From Roseovarius sp. ZX-A-9 (GTDB lineage Bacteria; Pseudomonadota; Alphaproteobacteria; Rhodobacterales; Rhodobacteraceae): a DNA stretch of 44,808 bases. The stretch lies in the NCBI RefSeq assembly GCF_028369135.1, contig NZ_JAPWHW010000027.1, forward strand, positions 1 through 44,808, given 5' to 3'. Shown here piece by piece: positions 1 to 7,647 of the stretch. Under the pieces are notes generated by a model. The model was not told where the DNA came from and did no database searches. It saw only the letters and a program-made list of their open reading frames with translations. Made by a program: the position numbers and the translations under genes. The number at the start of each line of letters is the position of its first letter. Position 1 is the first letter of the stretch.

Positions 1-2
1 CG

Positions 3-65
3 CCGCCGCCGCCGAAGCGCCGCGGACGGCCCCCAAAAACCAAAAATGGAGCGGCAGATCACTGA
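3..65 (+). CDS. 3' end of a gene with a Pro-rich, AT-hook-like C-terminus (partial)
   Basis: One plus-strand frame entering from the left edge reads a proline run followed by KRRGRPPKTKNG and stops at TGA 63-65. The core GRPPK flanked by basic residues is the AT-hook pattern that binds the DNA minor groove, and short basic tails like this occur at the C-terminus of many bacterial proteins. The body of the protein lies outside the window, so its family cannot be named. The other two plus frames are also open here because the DNA is a GCC/CGC repeat, so the frame choice rests on the AT-hook-like composition alone. A small hairpin (CCGGC/GCCGG, 68-82) follows the stop. Confidence 0.33.
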   Translation, partial: PPPPKRRGRPPKTKNGAADH

Positions 66-102
66 AACCGGCTGATCGCCGGACCCGTGCAAGTGGGGAA
101 TT

Positions 103-501
103 TTACTTCGGCACTTCTGGGGAAAGTTCAAACGGCGTTGACACCAGCTGCGGCAGCTCCAGGTCCGGCACCGCCAGCCGCGCCCGCGCTGGCAGATCAT
201 CCAGCGAGTGCAGGAATTCAGGAAAGCTGCTGCCACCGAACCGCAGCAGGCGGCGCAATGCTTCGGTCTTGGGGTGTGAAACAAGGTAGGTGCCGATATC
301 CTCCAGGGTGTCGGGCACCGGGCGGCCCAGCACATCCTGCGCCGCGGCCAGCACATCCAGCGTGGTATGTTCCTCATAGCTCAGCATCGCCTCGAACGCG
401 GTAAATTCCAGCCCGGCAAGGCGCATCACATGATGCCATGTATCGCGCCCATAGGTGTCGCGAACGAACCTTTCGATGGCCCGGTTGATCAGCCCGTGCA
501 T
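103..501 (-). CDS. H-NOX/HNOB-like heme-NO-binding-domain protein, short and without the proximal His
   Basis: The 132-residue product starts MHGLINRAIERFVRDTYG, the usual opening of bacterial H-NOX proteins, and keeps later landmarks (W22, YEEHT, the GTYLVSHP segment, FLHSLDDL). H-NOX domains bind heme through a His about residue 102-105 and sense NO or O2 for a partner cyclase or kinase. Here the corresponding segment reads LDDLPARARL, with Pro104 where the ligand His is expected. The protein ends about 50 residues before the usual ~185, at TAA 103-105. The +1 frame after the stop stays open to the window edge, so a frameshift is possible. An AGGA-type ribosome site precedes the ATG. It may be a non-heme scaffold or a decayed gene; no partner gene is visible to the left. 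Confidence 0.75.
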   Translation of the reverse strand: MHGLINRAIERFVRDTYGRDTWHHVMRLAGLEFTAFEAMLSYEEHTTLDVLAAAQDVLGRPVPDTLEDIGTYLVSHPKTEALRRLLRFGGSSFPEFLHSLDDLPARARLAVPDLELPQLVSTPFELSPEVPK

Positions 502-574
502 ATCCTGCTCCGTCTCAGATGCGACAGGCAGGATCGCAGCAGAGGCTTAACATCTCCTCAACGCCGACGCAGCG

Positions 575-2326
575 TCAGTCCTGCGGCATCAGCCTGATCC
601 CGCCGATATCCAGCACGTTGCGCGGCACCGGCGTGATCTCGAACCGGCCCTCCAGCACGTCGATGATGCTCTGCGGCTCCAGCAACGTCAGACTACCCGC
701 GCCCGGCTGAACGGGGGCGCCGCGCGCCACCAGCGTATCACCGCGCAGGTCCAGCGCCAGCAGCCGCACCCGGTCGTCCTGCGGAGCGAACAGGACGATG
801 GCCTGCGGATAGGGGCGCAGCGGATCATAATCGGCCAGCACCAGAACGCAGGCCGGATGGCCGCCCGGCAGCGTACGCGCGCAGGCCTCGTGCAACTGCC
901 GCCGGTCGCGTTCGCTCAGCTTGTCGAAGGCCCCGACGGGCAGGCTGACCCCCTCAGGGCGCAGCGGCACGATGTCGTCCAGCGAGTCGATCTTCAGGTC
1001 GTCCTGCCCGCGCTCATAAGCCCAGCGGGATTTGGCCGCCCGGGCGCTTGCCACCGCCTCGACCAGTTCGGCGTGATCGGGGCGATCCGTCAGGTCCAGA
1101 ACCCGCACCAGACCGGCACGGCCCGCCCGGCCCCATTCATGTGTCATTTCCCACAGGGCCAGTTCCTTGGGTGGCACACCGGCCTCGGCGCGTGCCACCT
1201 GGCTGGCGACCGACAGGCGCTCGGCATTCAGCACCGGCGTCAGCCACAGCGCGGCGATCGCGATGGTCATCAGGGCCATCCACCGGTTCGCCCCGCGCAG
1301 CCGCGCTGCCCACCTGTCCCGGCCCAGCACCGCCCCCACATAGGCCAGCGCATAGATCACGACCACCGCCGCCGCGATCAGCCCCGCCATCCGGTCCGGC
1401 GTCAGCCCGTATTGCCCAATCCGCACCCATATCGCGTAGAGCGCCAGCAGCGCCGGGACCGGCATCAGAAGCGCCAATGCCTTGGTCATCGCGACCATGT
1501 AGCCTTCGACGGCCTGATCGTCATCACGGTGCACCGCGGTCGTGATCAGCGTGATCGCCGCGAGGCTGACCGCAATCAGCGTCGCCGCCGCCGAGAACCC
1601 GCCAAACAGCCCGCCCAGGCCCCGGAACGGCAACGCCAGAATAAAGATGCCCAGCACCAGCAGCAGCACCGGCAGCAACACCCGCAAAAGCTGGATGATC
1701 AGGAAAGGCGAGATGAACTCGCTCAGCTCATGCACGATCGCCAGCCCCAGGCCCAGCGCCAGACCGCTCAGCAGCCACGGCACCGGGTCGATCTCCAGCA
1801 GCCAGTCGATGGCGGTGATCCCGACAAGGCCCAACAGCGCATCCGACAACATCACCACGCCCCAGACCACCGCCACAAAGAGCAGCGCAGCCGCAGAACG
1901 CACAACGATGGTCCAGGACGTGTCGAACAACAGATCGTATTGACGCCAGCCACCGGCCTCCTGCAGGCCCGCCGACACGAAGGGCACGGCAATCGCCAGC
2001 ATGTAGGCAAAGGCCAGCACGTGATGCTCGGTGTCCAGGAACGTCTCTGCCAGATCGTAGCGAAAGCTGGCCCAGATCAGCAGCAAGCTGGCCACCACGC
2101 TGAGCGCCGCCGCCGCCATGACCGCAGGGATCAGCCGCACCGGCCCGATCAGCGCCAGCAGCACGCCGAAAAAGGCGCATCCCCCCGCCACCAGAAACAG
2201 CACCAGCCGCGCGTTCGTCACCAGATCGGGGATCACGTCGAACAGCGCCCAGAGCGCCAACCCCGCCACCGCGCCGGTCAGCGCAAGAGAGCCACGCATC
2301 ACCGTGTTGCCGGTTTGCTCTGCCAT
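575..2326 (-). CDS. DUF4153 family multi-spanning membrane protein
   Basis: The product is 583 residues. Roughly the first 380 residues are a long run of hydrophobic helices (about ten predicted membrane segments). A soluble C-terminal domain of about 190 residues, rich in Arg, Asp and Pro, follows. Overall arrangement and local sequence fit DUF4153, a family of unknown function common in alphaproteobacteria. I chose the ATG at 2326 (MAEQTGNTVMRGS) because a GGAG lies about 8 bases upstream; the frame stays open much further, but that part overlaps the riboswitch leader on the other strand and does not look like protein. It diverges from the thiamine operon. Nothing in the sequence shows a substrate. 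Confidence 0.85.
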   Translation of the reverse strand: MAEQTGNTVMRGSLALTGAVAGLALWALFDVIPDLVTNARLVLFLVAGGCAFFGVLLALIGPVRLIPAVMAAAALSVVASLLLIWASFRYDLAETFLDTEHHVLAFAYMLAIAVPFVSAGLQEAGGWRQYDLLFDTSWTIVVRSAAALLFVAVVWGVVMLSDALLGLVGITAIDWLLEIDPVPWLLSGLALGLGLAIVHELSEFISPFLIIQLLRVLLPVLLLVLGIFILALPFRGLGGLFGGFSAAATLIAVSLAAITLITTAVHRDDDQAVEGYMVAMTKALALLMPVPALLALYAIWVRIGQYGLTPDRMAGLIAAAVVVIYALAYVGAVLGRDRWAARLRGANRWMALMTIAIAALWLTPVLNAERLSVASQVARAEAGVPPKELALWEMTHEWGRAGRAGLVRVLDLTDRPDHAELVEAVASARAAKSRWAYERGQDDLKIDSLDDIVPLRPEGVSLPVGAFDKLSERDRRQLHEACARTLPGGHPACVLVLADYDPLRPYPQAIVLFAPQDDRVRLLALDLRGDTLVARGAPVQPGAGSLTLLEPQSIIDVLEGRFEITPVPRNVLDIGGIRLMPQD

Positions 2327-2465
2327 CACCCGTCTCCTGCCCAACCTGCATCTTTGCCCTGCATATATGCCAAGCGCGCAGCCCCTTGAACAGGTCCGGC
2401 GTGCATTGCGGCCCACATCACCGCCCGGGGCTTGCCCCCGCCCGCGCCACTTGCTAGACCGCAGC

Positions 2466-2556
2466 CATCCGTTGGGGTGCTCCTGCAAAGGGGCTGAGAG
2501 GCAATCTGCCAACCCACCGAACCTGATCCGGTCAATACCGGCGTAGGGAACGGAGC
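2466..2556 (+). promoter_or_regulatory. TPP riboswitch (THI element)
   Basis: The strand carries the conserved thi-box parts in order: GGGGTGC near 2474, GGCTGAGAG near 2492, AACCTGATCCGGT near 2520, then GCGTAGGGAACGGAGC ending at 2556. The P1 helix can form between CCGTT (2469-2473) and AACGG (2549-2553). The element sits about 170 bases upstream of thiY. TPP binding normally turns the downstream genes off. A possible expression platform is visible: CTCCTTG at 2595-2601 is perfectly complementary to the thiY ribosome site CAAGGAG at 2711-2717, which suggests control of translation initiation. Confidence 0.95.
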
Positions 2557-2726
2557 ATGCATTGGCCGAAATCCGGCTTGCGCATATGTCCCGCCTCCTT
2601 GCCCGTGACCCATGCGAGGAGACGATGATGCAGCTTGTTGCCCCCCCGCCCGGTTCCCCGTTCCGCACGCGCGCCGCCGCTTTTGCCCGGCGCATTCAAG
2701 ACCTGTTCCCCAAGGAGACATATGTC

Positions 2727-3674
2727 ATGAGACTGCTCACCCTCGCGCTGGCCCTGCTGGTCGCACTCCCCGTCACAACTCCCGCCCATGCGCAGGACAA
2801 GCTGACCCTCATCCTCGACTGGTTCGTCAATCCCAATCACGGCCCCATCGTGATCGCCCAGGAACGCGGCTATTTCGCCGCTCAGGGCCTGGAGGTCGAG
2901 GTCATCGCCCCCGCCGATCCCTCCGCCCCGCCCAAGATGGTCGCCGCCGGCAAGGCCGATCTGGCCCTGTCCTACCAGCCACAGCTGCATCTGCAGGTCG
3001 CCGAAGGCCTGCCGCTGGTGCGCGTCGGCACGCTGATCGCCAGCCCGCTCAACTGCCTGCTGGTGCTCGACAGCAGCCCGATCAAGTCCATCGCCGAACT
3101 GAAAGGCGCCAAGATCGGCTTTTCCGTCGCAGGCGTCGAAGAGGCGCTCTTGGCCGCGATTTTCCGGCCCCACGGCTTCGGGCTGGATGATGTCGAGATG
3201 ATCAACGTCAACTGGTCGCTCGGGCCGTCCGTCATGTCCGGTCAGGTCGATGCCGTCCTCGGGGCCTACCGCAATTTCGAACTCAACCAGATGGACATCG
3301 AAGGCCAACCCGGTCGCTGCTTCTTCCTCGAGGAAGAGGGCGTGCCCCCCTATGACGAGCTGATCTACGTTGCAAACGCGGACACCCGCAACGACGACGC
3401 GATCCTGCGCTTCCTGCGCGCCACCGAACTGGCGACGCAATATATCGTCAACCACCCTGACGAGAGCTGGGAAATCTTCAAATCCACTTCGGCAGAACTG
3501 GACGACGAGCTGAACAAACGCGCATGGACCGACACCCTGCCGCGCTTTGCCCTGCGCCCCTCGGCAGTCGATTCCGCGCGCTACGCCGGGTTCGAGGCAT
3601 TCCTGGCCGAGGCCGGACTGATCGACACCGTGCGCCCCGTTTCCGAACTGGCCATCGATCTGGGTGCCGAATGA
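2727..3674 (+). CDS. thiY: ThiY-like substrate-binding protein of a thiamine-pyrimidine precursor ABC transporter
   Basis: The 315-residue product has a Sec signal peptide (MRLLTLALALLVALPVTTPAHA) and then the NMT1/THI5-like fold: LDWFVNPNHGPIVIAQERGYF, a K-M-V-A-A-G-KADLALSYQP segment and ELKGAKIG. This family binds formylaminopyrimidine (ThiY) or related HMP precursors in the periplasm. The start at 2727 has CAAGGAG nine bases upstream and gives a clean signal peptide. An in-frame ATG at 2625, also behind AGGAG, would add 34 residues before the signal peptide and seems less likely. The riboswitch upstream, tenA downstream and the transporter genes fix the pathway. The stop overlaps the tenA start (ATGA). 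Confidence 0.9.
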   Translation: MRLLTLALALLVALPVTTPAHAQDKLTLILDWFVNPNHGPIVIAQERGYFAAQGLEVEVIAPADPSAPPKMVAAGKADLALSYQPQLHLQVAEGLPLVRVGTLIASPLNCLLVLDSSPIKSIAELKGAKIGFSVAGVEEALLAAIFRPHGFGLDDVEMINVNWSLGPSVMSGQVDAVLGAYRNFELNQMDIEGQPGRCFFLEEEGVPPYDELIYVANADTRNDDAILRFLRATELATQYIVNHPDESWEIFKSTSAELDDELNKRAWTDTLPRFALRPSAVDSARYAGFEAFLAEAGLIDTVRPVSELAIDLGAE

Positions 3675-4345
3675 CCACCTACGGCCAAACCTTTGCCGCA
3701 TGGCGCGCCGGAGCCGAAGGGCACTGGCGCGCCTATACGCACCACGCCTTTGTCGAAGGGCTGGGCGATGGCACTCTGCCCCGGGAGGCCTACCTGCATT
3801 ACCTCGTGCAGGATTACAGCTTCCTGGTCCACTTCTCGCGCGCCTGGGCGCTGGCCGTGACCAAGGCCGAAACGGTCGAGGAAATGCGCTTTGCCACCCG
3901 CACGCTCGATGCCCTGCTGAACGAGGAAATCGCGCTGCATGTGGAGACCTGCGCCCGCGAAGGGCTGAAAGAAGAAGACGTGTTCGCCGCCTCCGAGCGC
4001 GAGGAAAACCTCGCCTATACCCGCTATGTGCTGGACGCGGGCCATTCCGGCGATTTCCTCGATCTGCTGGCCGCACTCGCGCCTTGCGTCATGGGATATG
4101 GCGAAATTGGCGCACGTCTGGGGGCCGAGGCGGGCGAAACGCCCTACCGCGAATGGATCGACACCTATGCAGGGGCTGACAATCAGCGCGTCTGCAGGGA
4201 GGTCGGCGCCCTCATCGACGGGGCCGTGCTGCGCCGCCTTGGCCCGCAGCCGCAATCCAGCCCCCGCTGGGCCGCGATCCAGAACCGATTCACCACGGCC
4301 ACGCGGCTGGAAGTGCGGTTCTGGGACATGGGACTGGCACCGTGA
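3671..4345 (+). CDS. tenA: TenA family aminopyrimidine aminohydrolase
   Basis: The 224-residue product shows the TenA signature residues: YLVQDYSFL (Asp48, Tyr49), LAPCVMGYGEIG with nucleophile Cys139 and Tyr143, and TRLEVRFWDMGL with the C-terminal Glu214. TenA hydrolyses 4-amino-5-aminomethyl-2-methylpyrimidine to HMP, recycling base-degraded thiamine; some members instead cleave thiamine. Its place between thiY and thiZ, with a 4-base ATGA overlap to thiY, argues for the salvage role: the transporter brings in a formylaminopyrimidine and TenA completes its conversion. The deformylating enzyme (ThiE-linked or YlmB type) is not in the window. Confidence 0.92.
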   Translation: MTTYGQTFAAWRAGAEGHWRAYTHHAFVEGLGDGTLPREAYLHYLVQDYSFLVHFSRAWALAVTKAETVEEMRFATRTLDALLNEEIALHVETCAREGLKEEDVFAASEREENLAYTRYVLDAGHSGDFLDLLAALAPCVMGYGEIGARLGAEAGETPYREWIDTYAGADNQRVCREVGALIDGAVLRRLGPQPQSSPRWAAIQNRFTTATRLEVRFWDMGLAP

Positions 4346-4346
4346 C

Positions 4347-5069
4347 ATGAACGCGCCCGGCCTCATCATCAACGGATCAGCACGCATCGGCACAGTGCCG
4401 GTGCTTGCCCCGATCCGGCTCGAAGTGCCTGCCGGGCGCTGGACCTGCCTGCTCGGCCCCTCGGGCGTGGGCAAATCGACCCTGCTGCGCCTGATCGCCG
4501 GGGTCGCGGACGAGGCCACGCTTGACGGACAGATCACCGCCACCGATGGCGCGCCCCTCGCGGGCCGCATCGCGATGATGGCGCAGGACCCGCTGCTGAT
4601 GCCGTGGCTCAGCATCACCGACAATGTCATGCTCGGCAGCCGATTGCGCGGCGAGCGTCCCGATACCGATCGCGCAAACCACGTGCTGGCTTCCGTGGGC
4701 CTGTCCGATCACGCTGACAAACGTCCAGACACGCTGTCGGGCGGGCAACGTCAGCGAGCCGCCCTTGCGCGGACCTTGATGGAGGATCGGCCCATCGTCC
4801 TGCTGGACGAGCCATTCTCGGCGCTCGATGCCCGTACGCGCCTGTTGATGCAGGAAATGACCGCGGACCGGCTGCGCGGCCGCACCGTGATCATGGTCAC
4901 CCACGATCCGGCCGAGGCCGCACGTCTGGGTGACCAGATTGCAATCCTGACCGAAACCGGGATCGAGGATCACCCGGCCCCGGCCTCGCCCGTCCCGCGC
5001 CACGTGGACGATCCCGAAGCACTGCAAACCCAGGGCCGCCTGCTGGCACGCTTGCGAGAGGCACCATGA
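4347..5069 (+). CDS. thiZ: ABC transporter ATPase of the thiamine-pyrimidine importer (ThiZ-like)
   Basis: The 240-residue product has all ABC motifs: Walker A GPSGVGKST, Q-loop MMAQDPLLMPW, signature LSGGQRQRAALAR, Walker B IVLLDEPF, D-loop and H-loop VTHDP. The sequence falls in the nitrate/taurine/THI5-type importer ATPases (SsuB-like), which pair with single permeases such as the next gene. It begins one base after the tenA stop and its own stop overlaps the thiX start (ATGA), so it is translated as part of one operon. The C-terminal ~20 residues (after ILTETGIEDHP) are Pro-rich and unlike the core. Confidence 0.92.
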   Translation: MNAPGLIINGSARIGTVPVLAPIRLEVPAGRWTCLLGPSGVGKSTLLRLIAGVADEATLDGQITATDGAPLAGRIAMMAQDPLLMPWLSITDNVMLGSRLRGERPDTDRANHVLASVGLSDHADKRPDTLSGGQRQRAALARTLMEDRPIVLLDEPFSALDARTRLLMQEMTADRLRGRTVIMVTHDPAEAARLGDQIAILTETGIEDHPAPASPVPRHVDDPEALQTQGRLLARLREAP

Positions 5070-5821
5070 GCCGTAACACCGCCATATTCGCCTCGACCTT
5101 TTTCGCGCTGGCACTCTGGCAGGCGGTAGTCACCCTCGGGGGCATGCCGCCCTTCATCCTGCCCGGCCCCCTGCGCGTGGCCGAAACGCTCTGGACCAGC
5201 CGCCAGATCATCGCGGAGAACGCATGGGTCACGATGGTCGAGGTGCTGGCCGGTCTGGTCCTTGGCGGTGTGCTGGGCGGTGCCACGGCCATCGGCCTTG
5301 CGGCCTCTGCCATTGCCCGACAACTGGTGCGCCCGATGCTGGTCTTCAGCCAGGCCGTGCCGGTCTTTGCCCTGGCCCCGATCCTGACGCTCTGGTTCGG
5401 CTACGGGATGGGGTCAAAAATCGTGATGGCGCTGCTGATCATCTATTTCCCGGTCACATCGGCCTTCTTTGACGCGCTGATGCGGACGCCGCAACCGTGG
5501 CTCGACATGGCGCGCGTGATGGGGGCCACGCCCGCGCGCATCATGTGGCGCATCCAGGTGCCCAGCGCCCTGCCCGGCTTTGCCTCTGGCCTGCGGCTGG
5601 CGGCTGTCTATGCCCCCATCGGCGCAATCATCGGCGAATGGGTGGGCGCATCCAAAGGGCTCGGCTATCTCATGCTGCTGGCCAATGGCCGCGCCAAGAC
5701 CGACCTGATGTTCGCAGCCCTCATCGTGCTGGCGGTGTTCACGGTGCTGCTGCATGCCGCCGTGGACCGGGCATGCCGCGCGACCCTCGACCGGACACGC
5801 GGCGGCGAGAATGCGCTTTGA
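5066..5821 (+). CDS. thiX: ABC transporter permease of the thiamine-pyrimidine importer (ThiX-like)
   Basis: The 251-residue product has about six membrane helices and the EAA loop of BPD_transp_1 permeases: MARVMGATPARIMWRIQVPSALPGF, which contacts the ATPase. GEWVGASKGLGYLM is the typical C-terminal segment of the SsuC/TauC/ThiX group. It is the last gene of the riboswitch-controlled operon. No strong terminator follows. Directly after the stop lies the short motif GTATTTTTAGCAAAATGAAG, described separately. Confidence 0.9.
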   Translation: MSRNTAIFASTFFALALWQAVVTLGGMPPFILPGPLRVAETLWTSRQIIAENAWVTMVEVLAGLVLGGVLGGATAIGLAASAIARQLVRPMLVFSQAVPVFALAPILTLWFGYGMGSKIVMALLIIYFPVTSAFFDALMRTPQPWLDMARVMGATPARIMWRIQVPSALPGFASGLRLAAVYAPIGAIIGEWVGASKGLGYLMLLANGRAKTDLMFAALIVLAVFTVLLHAAVDRACRATLDRTRGGENAL

Positions 5822-5847
5822 GTATTTTTAGCAAAATGAAGATGGGA
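5822..5847 (+). repeat. Short 3'-end motif (GTATTTTTAGCAAAATGAAG-type)
   Basis: Immediately after the thiX stop the sequence reads GTATTTTTAGCAAAATGAAG followed by ATGGGA. A diverged copy (GTACTTGCGACCAAAAGAGG) lies at 36928-36947 after another plus-strand gene. From memory, similar stretches recur after genes in roseobacter chromosomes; I cannot verify this here. Function unknown. A further run of four ACCGAC units follows between 5876 and 5912. Confidence 0.3.
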
Positions 5848-5933
5848 TGATCCGGCAAAACATCTGAGGCCCCGCACCGACGTGAGACCGACAGAATACC
5901 GACGCGTTACCGACGCTGCATTTCAGGGGATCG

Positions 5934-7496
5934 TCAGAAATCCGTCGGCGCCCCACCCTCTGATTTGCGCCGCGCAACAAACGCTGCCAGTTCCTCGCGG
6001 ATCGCCTCGTCCATCGGCGGCGCCTCGAAGCTGGAGACGATGTCTCGGTAGGTCTGATGCGCCCGTTGCGCCGTCCAAACCGCCCCGGCGGCCTCCCATG
6101 CCTCGAAGTTGCGCCAGTCGCTGAGAAAGGGCTGGTAGAACGCTGTCGTGTACCGGTCCTGCGTGTGCTGGATGCCGAAATAATGCCCTTTTCCGTCCAC
6201 TTCGCGGATCGCCTCCAGCGCGATCTCGTCCGGGCCGGTCGCAGTCAAAGACGGATCCATATAGCGTTGGATATGCTGGAGAATTTCACAATCCATCACG
6301 AATTTCTCCGGGCTGGCAATCAACCCGCCCTCCAGCCAGCCGGCCGCGTGGTAGACCATATGCGCGCCCGACTGCACAGCTGACCACATGCTGTTGGATG
6401 TTTCCCACATCGCCTGCCCGTCGGGGACGTTGGCCGCGCAAACACCAGAGGCCCGCATTGGCAGCTTGTAGAACCGCGCCAGTTGCCCGGTCATCTGCGT
6501 GGCGCGCATGTATTCCGGCGTGCCGAACGCCGGCGCCCCTGATTTCATGTCTACGTTAGAGGTGAATGTGCCGATGGCACAGGCCGCTCCGGGGCGGATC
6601 AGTTGCGCCAGCACCACCGCCACCAGCCCCTCTGCGATGCTCTGCGCCACGGCGCCCGACATCGTGACCGGCGCCATCGCGCCAGCCAGGGTAAATGGTG
6701 TAACAACAAGGCCTTGATTGCGTCGCGCCAGCCGCATCCAACCGTCCAGCATCGGGTAATCATGCTTGAGCGGCGAGGTCGAATTGATGTTGGTGTACAT
6801 CTTGGGGCCGGTCTCGAACTCTTCGTGGCTGTGCCCCCCGGCGATGCGCACCATCTCCATCACGTCCTCGACCCGTTCGCGGCCCAGGCAATAGGCATGC
6901 GCCACCTTGTCCGTGAGTGTCAGCTTGTCATAGAGCACATCGAGATGGCGGATGCTGGCATGGATGTCCTGCGGCTCCACCGGGTACCCGCCGACGAAAT
7001 GGATGCAGTTGAAATACTGGCTCAGTTTCAACAAGTTCTGGCACATTTCGCGCGTGCCGGTCACCTTCTTGCCGATCTCCATGTCCCAGTAGCTGGGCGG
7101 CGAAGAGACGTTGCCAAAGTTGAGATGCCTGCCGCCGAGGGTGATGGCATGGTCCGGGTTGCGCGGGGTGATCGTCCACTCTTCCGGGGCCTTGGCTACA
7201 TGCTCCATCACGAAATCGCGGCCCATCCGCACGTTTTCACCGTCGATGGTACAGCCCCCCGAAGCGCGAAACACCTCCAGCGCCTCGGGGTTGAGGATTG
7301 CCATCCCGATCTCTTCGAGGATCCGCATGGCGCCGTCATGGATCGCCATGACCCCCTCTTCATCCAGCGGTTCGGTGGGGCGGTCCAGGTTGATCGGCGG
7401 CGCCCAAGGCATCTGCTCGATCACGGCGCTGCCACGACGGTCTGCGTTGCCCGCGCGGCCGCCGCCACGTTTCCTGCGTTTGGGGGAATCGGCCAT
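5934..7496 (-). CDS. MttB family methyltransferase (non-pyrrolysine)
   Basis: The 520-residue product belongs to the trimethylamine methyltransferase (MttB/COG5598) superfamily: DEEGVMAIHDGAMRILEEIG near the N-terminus, GGYPVEPQDIHASIRHLDVLYDKL, and the barrel segments PFTLAGAMAPVT and CAIGTFTSNVDMKSG. True MttB has an in-frame amber codon read as pyrrolysine. This gene is open throughout and has none, so it belongs with the MtgB-like branch, whose characterised members demethylate glycine betaine or similar quaternary amines onto a corrinoid protein. No corrinoid protein gene is adjacent, so the substrate is open. The N-terminus (KRRKRGGGRAGNADRRG) is very basic. The start at 7496 follows AGGAG. 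Confidence 0.88.
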   Translation of the reverse strand: MADSPKRRKRGGGRAGNADRRGSAVIEQMPWAPPINLDRPTEPLDEEGVMAIHDGAMRILEEIGMAILNPEALEVFRASGGCTIDGENVRMGRDFVMEHVAKAPEEWTITPRNPDHAITLGGRHLNFGNVSSPPSYWDMEIGKKVTGTREMCQNLLKLSQYFNCIHFVGGYPVEPQDIHASIRHLDVLYDKLTLTDKVAHAYCLGRERVEDVMEMVRIAGGHSHEEFETGPKMYTNINSTSPLKHDYPMLDGWMRLARRNQGLVVTPFTLAGAMAPVTMSGAVAQSIAEGLVAVVLAQLIRPGAACAIGTFTSNVDMKSGAPAFGTPEYMRATQMTGQLARFYKLPMRASGVCAANVPDGQAMWETSNSMWSAVQSGAHMVYHAAGWLEGGLIASPEKFVMDCEILQHIQRYMDPSLTATGPDEIALEAIREVDGKGHYFGIQHTQDRYTTAFYQPFLSDWRNFEAWEAAGAVWTAQRAHQTYRDIVSSFEAPPMDEAIREELAAFVARRKSEGGAPTDF

Positions 7497-7647
7497 GCTT
7501 GGTCTCCTCATCCATTGCCTGCCCCAAGACAAGCACGCTGAACGCGGCGCAGTTCGACGCTTTGCGACGAAACCGGTCGCTTTTGGAGGATAAAAACGCA
7601 TTCAACGCGATCGCGCGCCGAGGCGTGGCTGTTCAGCCGACGCAACG

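Noticed and set aside
1..15. CGC/GCC triplet repeat at the window start
   Set aside because: Too short and at the edge; it fits a Pro- or Ala-rich coding end rather than a functional repeat.
857..2389. Long plus-strand open frame (510 codons) over the DUF4153 gene
   Set aside because: Composition is Arg/Gln/His-rich with no family pattern; it is the antisense shadow of a GC-rich gene.
2532..4076. 514-codon minus-strand frame over the thi operon
   Set aside because: It runs across a riboswitch and two clear genes; composition is shadow-like.
5934..7496. Possible pyrrolysine-dependent MttB
   Set aside because: The frame has no in-frame UAG.
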